Assembly: GCA_034620365.1 (NCBI GenBank) | Contig: JAQGEQ010000380.1 | Location: forward strand, 2,170,001-2,234,000 | Origin: Pegea sp. RAD2-039 | Taxonomy: Eukaryota; Chordata; Thaliacea; Salpida; Salpidae | DNA: 64,000 bases | Reading direction: 5' to 3' | In this document: in pieces, positions 28,871 to 40,400 of the stretch | Position numbering within the stretch: the first letter of the stretch is position 1 | How the letters are laid out: every line of letters begins with the position of its first letter | Program-made: the position numbers and the translations under genes | The notes under the pieces: model-generated | Databases searched by the model: none | What the model was told of the DNA's origin: nothing | What the model saw: only the letters and a program-made list of their open reading frames with translations

Positions 28871-31333
28871 TCCCCAGTCAAATTGAGCCAATTTACGTAT
28901 ATTAACTTGTACAAGAAGAGTAAATCAAGTTGGTGTGATACATCAATAAGGTAGGTCTTGTTTACCTTAAGATTCTTCAGAAAACTAGCAAAGAGTAGAT
29001 CAGCGCTTGTAATATAAAAGGTGGTAAACTCAAAGGTGAGTTGATGTAGGAAGAAAGATGTACTTACCTGATATAGAATTTAAATGAAATATATTTTTCT
29101 TGCGGTTGTGATTCTGCCTAAGTAAATTCATTTGCAAAGATCATGATCATCATAAGCCACAGTCACATGATTGTGGACAAATTTGATTTAATTTAGTGGT
29201 TTAGTTATCATGATTTTTAAAAACAACCAACAATAACAAAGGTTTATTTTCATAAATTAAAAGTAAAAATTTTATATTAATAGATTTGTTATTATATATA
29301 GTTTTTTCTTTATATTTTTTCCAGATTTATTTTATTAAAGTTTGAATGGTCATAAAAGTGGAAAAAATGGAATTATGCTTATTTAGCATCTATCATAGAC
29401 CCCCAAGATATAATGATTAATTGTCTTAAGTTGTTGTTTCTCCTTGATTGAAATCAAAGCAATTTGAAGTATAGTCTTTATCTTCGAATTTTTAAGTTTA
29501 TGAAATAACAATTTTCTAACAGAGGTGCAAACTGAGACTAAAATTTTATTTAATAAAATAAAACTATTTATTCAATAGATTATATCTAAAAAGTGACCTG
29601 CATCTTAGGTCAATCACAGTATGCAGAATGTATTTATTCAGAATAGAATTATAAGATTTTTACGAATAAAGGTTTCACTTTGTAGGTCCAAGAAGCTCTA
29701 TAGGTTAACATGTTTAGTCAACTCAACTTTGTTTTTAGATAAATGTAAATTTTTTAGCAGGATTTTACATCTTCGAAATTACTAAATTTGAAAATTAAAA
29801 TTTTTAGTTGTACATTAAGTAGTTGGGGAAAAATAACTGCAAATATAAAACCATAAAAAAAGTGTGAAGAAGTATGGTTTCGTTAAATGGATTCGGCGAA
29901 AGAAGTAGTTATCATCTTTAAATTACTACATACTTTAATAACAAAAAGTATATAAAACTGTAACATTAACTTAACTTAAATTAGTCTCTACCAAAAGATT
30001 TCACTCTAAAAAGAGTTATTAAATTGATACCAAGTAAGTAAGTGATTCAAACAAGATCTTAGTCATGATTGCAAGAAATTTAAAAGATATAATTTCTTTG
30101 AAAGTTTTCAAGATAATTTATGATTCATTACAATTAACCCAAAACAAATAACAATTAAAATACATTTAGTTGAAGCACAAGGTAATTTAAAAATCATCCT
30201 GATTTCTAGGAAAATTCTTATTAAGTGATAAGTTTTTACTATAAATAAAAGTTTTTAATCATCTTAAAGTTAGATTTTAAGAAGCAAACTATTTATAAAA
30301 GTTATCTTCAGCCACGACAAGTGCTAAGATCTCTTTAAGTTTTTGCCGATTTGTAATTTATTTTTTACCTTTAACTGAATTTAAATGGAGCTACAAGAGG
30401 CTAAAAGCGTTCTAACAGACCTAAAGCGTGCTTAGGTTGTTTAAGAATATAAATCAATTATACAATTGATACCAAACCTTGAAAACTCATCCTTATATAC
30501 AAATCTAGATTTTTGTGATAAGCAGCAAACCACTTACGCTGACAGAAATATGCGCTGCTAAAATGATGAGTTAAGCCTTACTGTTAATAAATTGGTTGCA
30601 TTGTTGATTAAAATGTAAAAGATTATCTTATTTAAACCCTTACATAAAATTTAAGACAAAAGCTACTCAATAGATCCTAATGGTTATGAGTTTATTATAA
30701 ATTAGGTTTTAACATACAAACTTTTAAAATTAATTGATTAAGTTAACTTAATAAATTCCGAATTTTTTGGACTTTTTAATTTCTATGTTAATTATCATAA
30801 ATGTTTAATTTTTGGGCTCTTTTGGGTTTTTTAGATTTAGCCCCAGTATTGAAGCAAGCTTTAAATAATTTTTATGGTGGTTCTTGTATTACCCGTTTGC
30901 CGTAAAACTAATTTTATTTTTGTCTTTCATGTTATCTCTAGTTTATTTTTCACAGCTTTGTTAGTTCCTCTGGTTTTTAATTTTTTTAAAAATAATAATG
31001 TTAAAAAAATAGTTTTTAAAAAACTAATTTCTTAAACTTGTATTTTTATGTATTTTGTAATCAAAATTCAGTTTATTATCATATCTTTATTATTGTATCT
31101 TATTGTCACATTTGTTACAGTTTAAATTTCTATAATTATAGTATAATGATTAATTTATATTTTAATTACTGCATCTCTTATACAAATCTCTTTATTAAAA
31201 CTGTTTAACTTCTTTATATACTAAATATTATTTTTAAAGAGTTTTTATACAAAATGATTATAATTTATTGAAACAATTATGTAAGCATCAATCTTATTTG
31301 ATATCTTTTTTTAAAGAAAGTCTTTGTTTCAAA
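28871..31333. other. Intergenic, nothing recognised
   Basis: AT-rich sequence up to THOC5. No coding, RNA or repeat feature could be supported. Confidence 0.5.
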
Positions 31334-34300
31334 ATGAGTAATCAACTTGATATTGATCCTCTACCTTACTTTTCACAAGTTTGTGAAAATATTCGCTTGA
31401 ATATGAAGAAGCAAGTGATGTTGAAGTCAAATCCAGAAAAAGTGGATGAAACAGAAATTGAAAAACTTCGAATGGAGGCTTGTCAATTACTTCATACATT
31501 TTTCATGACCTTTATTATTAATAAAGTTTTTTATTTATAATATCCTTATAATTTCTTATATAAACTTATTTAAACATTCTTATTGAAAATATTTTTCTGG
31601 TTTAAATAGTTTTATAATGATTTAATCAGCAGAACATTATAAAAGTAGTTTCTTACTTTTTTACTTAAATTTCTTTCTAGTTCTGCTATAAAAGTAAATT
31701 GTTGTAATTAGTTAATTATAATCTGTTATAATTTTAAATTTAATGTTTTTATTGATTTAAATATATAAACAAGAGATATAAATTTCTAATCTAAGTTAAA
31801 TAAGGAAAACCTGTTTTATACCAAATGATATTTATTTTCATTTTCAGGGGTCTGTTGATTTTTTGACGTTAAAACAACTCAACAGATTAGCTCAAGTTCG
31901 TTGCAAAAGTATTAAAGATTCAACATCTAAAGTAATAATTTTGATTTTTCAATTTATTAAATCATAGTTTTTTTTGTTATTTTTTAAATCATTAAATAGT
32001 AAATTATCTTTATTTACTTTAGGCAAGACAAAAGTTAGATGGTTATTTTCTGACTTTACAAAATCTTCAGTATGAAATTGGTCATTTAGATCGAGAAATT
32101 AACAAATGTTTGGAGTTTAGGTATTTGATGTTCTTTTCTTAAATCTAAATATTAACTTTGTAAGATTTAATCATTTAATCTCAACAGATCAAGACATGAT
32201 CAAATTCCATTGGTTGATGTCGAACAATTTTATGAAGAAGCTCCAAAAGAAATTTCAAAAGAGGTAGCTTTGAAATACTTCCTTTTCATATTTAATTTTT
32301 ATGTATAGGAGATCACTAGAACTGATAAGCATGCTCAAACCCTGGCTAGATTGGATTGGGAACTTGAACAAAGAAAGAGGTGAGTTGAAATGTTTTTTTT
32401 TTGCTTGTTGTAAAAGATGAGTTTTCAAACAGATTATCTGAGAAGGTTGACGCTCTTAAAAATACTAAAGAAGCAGCTCTTGATCAAATCAAGGATAAGA
32501 AGCAGAAGTTGCAGGTAAGCTGCTTCATTTAATTATCTTCATTTTCATAAAGTTCTTTTTTTTCAATTTTTCACATTTTTGTGTCCTTATTTTATCAATA
32601 TATCTCATTTATTTGAAAAAAAAACTGTAAAATGTTCCCACTAATGCATCTGCACATTGAAATAAAAGTCATTTGACATCTAAACAACTTTTGATAAGCT
32701 TCAATTTTTGCATTTAGATGCTTTCTCCTACATTACATGAAGTTTTAAAAGCTTCGATGCCTCTACAAGAGGCTTTCAATCTTCCTCTAGACAAGACTAT
32801 GAAGGAGCAAGAAATGGCAAACTTGCTCCCCAGGCCCTTATTTGTATTGTTTTTGCAAGCTAAGGCATATGAAGAAGCTTGTGGTATGAGCTATGCTATT
32901 TTTTTCTGTTGTAGATCCTAATTTGTCGGTTTTAGATCCTGGTATAAGCGTTGTCATTGATGGAGATAAAAATGCAGCAGTCGAAATGCAACAATTGGAC
33001 GAGAAGAAGTCTTCAGTAATATTTGCTGATGCTACATGTTCAGAGTATGAAAGTGAAAGTGAAGTTGAAGATAACGATGGTTTGTTGATCTAGTTTCAAT
33101 TTTCATCATTTTTCATGAATATTTATCAGATTCTGCTCGTAAAAAGCGAAAAAAGTCCTCAAAAAAGATGGATATAAGTACAGAAAATGTGAAGCTCAGT
33201 GTTGAGTATCATCCACTTCAAGTTGTGATTCTTCTGAAGAATGTTGTTGAAAGTCAGTTGTGATTACTACAAGTCCAACTTCTTCATGTTCCAAACATTT
33301 GTTTGAAAATTCAGATGCTGATTTAGAATTGAAGTTTTTTTATTACAACAAACTTGGTTTCGCTTCAGTAAAAACTAATCTTATTTTGGAATCAGCTCTA
33401 AAAGATCAGTTAGTTTTATTCCATTTAGATAAATCTCTTTTTAACCACCAACTTTTCAGTGTTATGTTAGAAAATAAAAACTTACTCAGCTGTTTGTTGC
33501 CACATGATTATGGTGTGAAGGCTCCTAACTCATCTTCTTTGTATCTCAACCAAAATGAGTCCTTCACTGGCCTGCCATATATTTGGGTTCAAAATCTCTG
33601 TGGTTTAAACTTTATCAAAACCCACCAATCACGAGTAAATATATTCCTCATTTTTCTGACCTTGTTTAAGTTTTCTATCTCAGGGCGACGATATGAAGTT
33701 AAGTTTTAATAGCGTTGGATCTTCTATTTCACAAATCAAGTCACGTGTCAATTCACGAATTACTCTTCTTCATCAAATAAATCAGTTTGCAGAAGGTTCT
33801 ATCACTTGTAGTGAGGCAATCAAACAACAAATATCACCATCTGTAAGCTGTACATATTACTAGCAGTCGGTTTATATGATGTTTTACAGATACAAACCCA
33901 ACTAGAAAAGTGGGAAGAAATCTCTTGGTCTGATTACAGCAAACTACAACACAACAAAATGGCAATTGAAGTTTTACAACTTCAGAATGGTGAAGAAAAG
34001 GGAATTACATATTTTGAAGCAACCTTCAAACGAATAGCTGCGAATGGTGTTAAGCTAGCCACTGTTAAAGTCCATGTGGTCGTATTTCCCCAGTATCCTC
34101 TTCGTCTTCCTCTCATCACCATTAAAATGGAGTTTGGAAACTCAGTAAAGACGGCTGCTAACGACTACAATATCCGAGTATGTATCTTATCTCTGTCTTC
34201 TAATCCTTATTATCGTTTTTATAGGCAATGGAACAATACATTAACATCTTTTGGCCTAAACAAGTGAAAAATCAAAACCAAATTTTATCTGCTCAACTGC

Positions 34301-34526
34301 TCAAGTAAATCTCGTAAAAATTCAACGAAAATATTTCATGGTTGATGTTTACAGACTCACAGAGATGATAGATTTATTCGTGGAAACTTCAATCACTGAA
34401 AGAAACGCTGACTTCGAACCCAATCTTCTTTCAGGAACCAATAAACTCTGTCCTATCCGTCACCAAGGCCCTAATCGCATCAAACCGTTCAACTATGACC
34501 ATCAAACTGCTACTTATTATCATTGA
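31334..34526 (+). CDS. THOC5: THO complex subunit 5 (THOC5), about 14 exons
   Basis: Subunit of the nuclear THO/TREX complex, which couples transcription and splicing to mRNA export. Exons: 31334-31525, 31848-31931, 32023-32120, 32188-32263, 32309-32379, 32433-32514, 32718-32883, 32936-33079, 33130-33252, 33315-33634, 33684-33842, 33890-34177, 34225-34304, 34355-34526. They give an open frame of 684 aa, close to human THOC5 (683). Family hallmarks: [64 protein letters not shown], an acidic/basic linker ([11 protein letters not shown] then RKKRKK), [13 protein letters not shown], and the C-terminal [12 protein letters not shown]. Nine introns are 45-62 nt. The end of exon 1 is uncertain: the donor at 31,526 is weak (GTTTTT), and stopping after codon GAG at 31,477 with a GC donor would align better with relatives. 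Intron 7 has a second in-frame acceptor at 32,914. Confidence 0.93.
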
Positions 34527-34730
34527 ATTCGACATAAAATTTATCATTTGAACTTTTAATCTGATTATAAAACTTTATTGCGTTTACATCAAAAACAATT
34601 TCATTTGTTTTAGGATTTTTTTTTGGTTTTGTTTATCATTTTTGTTTCATTCACAATTGTAGCGTAATGATATTAGTTTGTTATCTAACCATGTTGTTTG
34701 TCGCAGGGGTTAAATCATTTAATTGTAGTT
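34527..34730 (+). promoter_or_regulatory. THOC5-PSMD9 spacer with splice acceptor before PSMD9
   Basis: Only 204 nt separate the THOC5 stop from the PSMD9 start. No AATAAA is visible in it. A pyrimidine-rich stretch ends in TTTGTCGCAG, with AG at 34,705-34,706, 24 nt before the PSMD9 ATG. Since PSMD9 has no intron in its coding region, this acceptor either ends a 5' UTR intron or receives a spliced leader. The latter would make THOC5-PSMD9 a two-gene operon. Confidence 0.45.
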
Positions 34731-35324
34731 ATGTCGACTGCGTCTTATGTGAAAAGTTTAATGACGAAAAAGGAAGAAATGGAAAAAAGTATATTTGAAT
34801 ACTACTCAATATTAGAATCGCAAGGAAATATCGGTCGACACGAACCGTTAGTAGATGAGGAAGGATTCCCACGATCCGATATTGATCTTGTTCAAGTCCG
34901 GAAAGCAAGACAAGCTATTGCACGTCTTGAAAATGATTATGCAGAACTGATGACGCAAGTAGAAATTGGTTTATCAGCGCATTTTAAAGCCGACCGACCA
35001 TCAAATAGTGATGAGATTCTTATGGAAACATCTGCTAATGTGTTTAGTGCGCAAGTTCCTTTTGCGACAGTTGATTTAGTGTGTGCTGGATCACCTGCTG
35101 ATAAAAGTGGTTTGCGTGTTGGTGATAAAATCATGCAGTTTGGTTCTGTGGTACATTCTAACTTCCGAAATATGTCATCTGTAGCTACTGTGGTTCAGCA
35201 TTCGCGAAATCGGCCTCTAAGACTCCATGTGAACCGAGGAGGTTTAGAAATTTCGTTTTCTCTCACTCCTAGAGAGTGGGACGGTCAGGGTTTACTTGGC
35301 TGTAAAATTGTCCCATTGTCTTAA
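34731..35324 (+). CDS. PSMD9: 26S proteasome assembly chaperone PSMD9/p27 (Nas2 family)
   Basis: Cytosolic chaperone that escorts ATPase subunits during assembly of the proteasome base. The ORF is 197 aa; human PSMD9 is 223. I chose the ATG at 34,731 because it lies at the expected family start, gives a typical N-terminus (MSTASYVKSLMTKKEEMEKS) and follows a splice acceptor. Residues 1-85 form the helical Nas2 N-domain (EEGFPRSDIDLVQVRKARQA; LENDYAELM). Residues about 105-185 form a PDZ domain (PFATVDLVCAGSPADKSGLR, VGDKIMQFG, RPLRLHVNRGG). The coding region has no intron, unlike its neighbours. It is close behind THOC5 on the same strand, so co-transcription is plausible. Confidence 0.95.
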   Translation: MSTASYVKSLMTKKEEMEKSIFEYYSILESQGNIGRHEPLVDEEGFPRSDIDLVQVRKARQAIARLENDYAELMTQVEIGLSAHFKADRPSNSDEILMETSANVFSAQVPFATVDLVCAGSPADKSGLRVGDKIMQFGSVVHSNFRNMSSVATVVQHSRNRPLRLHVNRGGLEISFSLTPREWDGQGLLGCKIVPLS

Positions 35325-35423
35325 ATTCTTTTCGAAGTTTGCCCAAAGTATGAATAACAGATTTACTGCCCTCTAGCAACGTTTATTTGTTCAGTCGATC
35401 TTATTTCCTGACTAATATTAGAG

Positions 35424-35429
35424 AATAAA
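35424..35429 (+). other. Poly(A) signal of PSMD9
   Basis: AATAAA 100 nt downstream of the PSMD9 stop; a fitting 3' end for PSMD9 or for a joint THOC5-PSMD9 transcript. Confidence 0.5.
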
Positions 35430-37416
35430 GTAGTTTATTATTATCAAAGACTTTAAATAGTTTAAACATCTTAAAAGTATCAACTTGTGTATGTGTTTAA
35501 AAATATATCATCATAATTACGAGACTATTCGCTTTATTTAAAGAATACACAATTTTCGATAAATCTACATTTGTACATCTTTAAATATTTGAAGTTAAAT
35601 ATTTCCCAGATTTAAGAATAAGGCTTTATTTTTGGATATACTCTGAAAAACACCACAGTAATTTATGTATAGTTACATATAGAATGGTTTACAGCTTAAA
35701 AAGTAAATTCCGCAGCAAAAAATTTTGATATTTTTATCCTTTCATTTTGTTTAAGCACAATAAACATTTTTAAATGTGTCCAGCTATTAAGTGAAATTTC
35801 TTGTCATTCTCAGTGATAAATAAATAGTCTTAACCACTCACCGATGCCAAGTTCAACTTCTGAAAGACAGGTATCTGTTGAATAGATCTATCAAAATGTT
35901 TTGCTAGTTAAGCATTTTTATAAGTTTACCATGCGAAATAATTTCAATCATATTTTTTAAGTAATGGTGTTTTAAGTAAGATTATAATTCATACTTTTAT
36001 CATAATATAGTCTTTTGTGACTATTAAGGTAGATTCTACTTCGATATTAATAGGTAAAGGATGTTCATTACCCTCTAGATTAAGGCGTCCATTTAATGTT
36101 TATTTCGATTAAACTGAAGTAGCATCTCACGGAAATTATGAAGAAAAAGTCATCATTCTATTTTCTATAATATTCTAAGATTAAAACTATGCAATAAACT
36201 AAGTTGAAACTTTTCGCCTACTTATAAATTTTCTAACTTTTTCTTAATTGTATATCTATGCCATTATGTTTTCTTCCAAAATGTGTACCCTAGCTTAGTA
36301 AATATTTTGCATTACTTTATGGCATGCCCCTCTTTCACTCAAAGTACAACTACATTTTTTTCTTGTAAATGCGGTTGTTATTGATGTTAAAAGAGTATAT
36401 TAATAGAATTTTAAAAACTAATTGTTTTCTATGAGTTTACTAAACAATTTTGATTATTAATTTTTTTAGGCAGCTTAATTTTCGAATTGAATTGACAACT
36501 TAAAAGTATTTTTGTAGAAATATTTATGCATTGATTTTAAGAATTAACTCATGTAAACATATTTGCTGCTTAAGTGTATAACTAGAGCATTATTAATGTT
36601 TCTGTGTTAGCTATAAATAAGGATTATTCTTATCTATTAAAATGTTTTATTTTTTATTAGTTACAAATTATTTAAGCTAATAATGTTTTGATAAAACGAT
36701 GTAGTAATCATAATTGTTTTATGAGGTAAATCATATTTTTAACAAATCTTAGAAGGTTATTTATATTTTTAACCTATGATTTCTATTCTATTGTATACTT
36801 ATTCTTTTATTGATGGTTAAATCTGACTTTGAATAAATTTTGTAATTCTTTTTTATGTCTATAAATAATATTTTCTTCTTAAATATCTAATGATATAACC
36901 AATTTAGAGATAGAATAAAATTTAATCTTGTCATGCTCCTAGATATATTTGGGTAAGTTTAATATTACAAAAAATATTATTTGAGCAACTTTAAGTTTTA
37001 TACAAATCATTTCAGGGCAAATTAATCTTATTTGCACATTTAAAATTTACTTTAATTGTAATAATCTATATAATAAAGCAGGCCAATATTGTATTAAATT
37101 CTTGGATAATTTATATTGTTCATAAAAATAAAGTTTTTTTAATTTGCTAATACAAAGCTTAAATGAATTTATAGAAAAAGTTTTTTTTTGTGATATGGGT
37201 TTCCTTATTTATTTGATTAGGGTTGTTTGCTTGAATTAAACTGTTGGATATATTATAAGGCTCAAAATGTTTAGGTTATTTTAGTTTTGTTTTTTCAGTT
37301 AAAATAATTTTTTTGATTTATTTATTTATTTTAGCCTGATTTGGAGCTATGCTTGTTGGCTGTTAATAGCTTAAAACCAATATTTTATTTGGTTATTTTG
37401 ATCCTCTTTTTTACAA
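35430..37416. other. Intergenic, nothing recognised
   Basis: AT-rich spacer before the ZDHHC gene. A 3' splice-site-like TTTATTTTAG lies about 80 nt before the ZDHHC start and may border a 5' UTR exon. No other feature was supported. Confidence 0.45.
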
Positions 37417-40400
37417 ATGCAAAGAACTAATAATTCAACTGAAGTTTTTTTTGAGCAAACAACTTTAGATTTCGAGTAAGTTCAAAACTTTGAAAACTTT
37501 TCTTTTTATTAAGCAATTCATTTAGAAGTTAAAAAAAGTATGAGTAATTTTCAAGAACAAGTACTTTATTAGCTAATTGTTGTCACTTTTATAGCTTGCA
37601 TCATTAATAACAACATCTATAAGATCATAATAATATTTATTCAACTAGTAATAAACCTTTTTATTTCTTTTGATAAAATAAATTATCTTAATAAATTTGT
37701 TTACAAAATAATAATTAAGAATTTAAAGGATAAACTGATAATAGATCTAATGAATTGGAATTAATAATTTCAGTAGTTCAGAAAAGTTGGAGTTTTTTGT
37801 TTGAATAAATACATTCACAAAATTATTTCCAGGTATAACTCATAAATATGTATAAGAGGTTATCATAAAACTTAATTTGTTTATTATTGGTGTTAATTGG
37901 TTGATTAATTTGTTCCACTAACTCTAATGTTTTAATTAATTAGAATAATTTTTATACTATGTAATTCTTCTTAATTTGATTTGTATTAAATGTAAAAGAA
38001 ATTATTTTGAAAAATCAACAGGTGACAAAAGAAATCAAAATATTAATTTATGTATTTTTTTGGTTGATTTCGAATTATGATTGTAACATTTTTGTCAACT
38101 TGTTTTTTGTATAAAGCTCTTACAACTAAATACTTATTAATTTTTATTAATTTTATGTACATAAATGGTTTAATATACAAATGGGTTTGTTTTGTTTGCC
38201 TGCTTTTATTAATTCATTTACTTTTCTATTTTTGAGTCTTTTGACACTAGTTTTTGTTTGATTTTATTTAACTATTTTGAATTTCTTATTGAAAATAAAC
38301 TTTTTGCAGGCAAGAGTGTTGTGAAGTTCAAGTCAGTGATAAAGTTCACCAACCATTGATAGCTACTCATGAAAATAAAAAAAGTAATAACTGTTAAAGA
38401 GTTCCTGTCTTTATCTTACATTCTACTTTTAGGTGAATTTTTAAGTTTACGCTCAACATCTTCTAACTATCTTCACAAATCATCAAATTCTTTAACAATG
38501 GCAACAACATCAGGTATTTACTTCTATTTGAATGTTACTTTTGCTAATAAATTTGATAATTATGAATAAAATCAAAATAATCAAATCGTAATGAAATTTT
38601 CAAATTCTTTATAATTTATTGCTTCTATATTTTTTTTTTATTAAAATTTATTTTTAATCACAGCTAACCCAACTCAACAAATTTTATCTGATAAAAGTTA
38701 TGACGCAGAATTATCAGATTCAAAGAAACCAACGAAAAAATGGGAGGTAATTACTAAAACATCAACCTCCTTTTAAGTGCTTTACCTTAAATGAATTTTT
38801 TAACGTCTTCTTTCAGATTTTTCCTGGTAAGAATAAATTTTTTTGTGATGGACGCATGATTATGGCATTGTCAACTGGTATTCTTCATTTCACTATTTCT
38901 TTAATTGTGATCACTGTTGCTTTATTTTTTGCTTTTGAGTAAGTTAACATTTGTTTTCTAATCACAAAATTTTAATTGAAAGTTTATTTAGATCACTTTG
39001 CAATATTAACTAATAGTGATATATGAAGATTAATAATAAATACAATTTTTGCAACCACAGGATAAAAAATGTTTAACGTTTGATGAGATATAAACTAAAT
39101 TTAAACACTTTTTATTTTATTATAATAATTTTATATAAATAACTAAGAACTCATTTTAATGTAAAAAATTCAAATTTACTTGAAACTTTTTAGATGCCGT
39201 CTCACTTTAGTAACTTTGGTTCCATACGGAGCTTTGATTCCAGTCTTTTGCGCATTTTTATTCCTTTTCAACATCTCCTGTTTACTGAGAACAGCTTGGA
39301 GTGATCCAGGAATAATCCCTAGAGCAACACCAGAAGAAGCTGCTTTTATCGAGAAACTTTCACGAGGTTTTCATCTCACTTCATCAACTAGTCTCTTATT
39401 CATCTTTCAACCAGAAAATCAAATAGATGACGATGTCAAGCCTGGCTACAGACCTCCACCAAGATTTCAGGAAGTCATCATCAACGGAGTCCCAATCAAA
39501 CTGAAATATTGCTTTACCTGTAAGATCTTTCGACCTCCAAGAGCCTCACACTGCAGTCTATGTGACAATTGTGTGGGTTAGTAGCAAGTTGTAGTTCTTC
39601 AATTCCATCTAATTAGTTTGTTGATGGCAGAAAACTTTGACCACCACTGCCCTTGGGTTGGAAATTGCGTCGGGAAACGAAACTACAAATACTTTTTTCT
39701 ATTTGTATCATCTTTAACTCTACTCTGTGTTTACATTTTCGCATTCTCAGTGGTTCACATCGTCTTATGTAAGTCATACCTTCCATCATCAAACTGCTTT
39801 CATCTCCTTCTTTTTACAGTATCAAAACACGAAGGGAGTTTTGTCAACGCTCTTCAAAAAAGTCCTGGAAGATATCCTTTGAAAATCGCTCATTTTTAAT
39901 TTGAATTAAATAATTTTATTGATAAACCTCAGCAATAAGTTTGTATTTCTTGAACTTTTCACACTGTAGTCGAAGTTTTTATCTGCTTCTTCAGCGTTTG
40001 GTCAGTCACTGGCTTAACTGGCTTCCATTCTTATCTAATCGCCTTCAGTCTAACCACAAATGAAGACGTATGTATCTCTCAATCATCTTGATCATCAAAT
40101 CCTGATCTTTCTCATCTAGATCAAAGGGACTTGGTCTCGTAAACGAAACCAAACCGCTGTAAACCCTTTTGACCACGGAGGAATACTGAGGAATTGTGCT
40201 TACACCTTGTGTGTCCCAACAGTTCCGTCTGCTCTTGATAGAAGAGGATTTGCGACTGAAGATGAGATTGCTCTTTACAAAAAAAGGACGAACACCATCA
40301 ATGGATACGTCTCAACAAGTCATCAGGTTGGTATAAACCTCTGTTTTGTTGTGGATTTATTTTAAATCTTTTTTTAGCCAAATGGTTTCTCGTTGGCTGA

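Noticed and set aside
31540..31548. ATATCCTTA in THOC5 intron 1 as a second U12-type donor
   Set aside because: Using it gives phase 2, while the exon 2 acceptor needs phase 0; no AC or AG end restores the frame.
32884..32914. A 31-nt intron as the main splice in THOC5
   Set aside because: The 52-nt version using the next acceptor aligns without gap to THOC5 relatives and fits the usual intron size; the short form is kept only as a possible alternative.
34937..35134. Minus-strand ORF within PSMD9
   Set aside because: Shadow of the PSMD9 reading frame.
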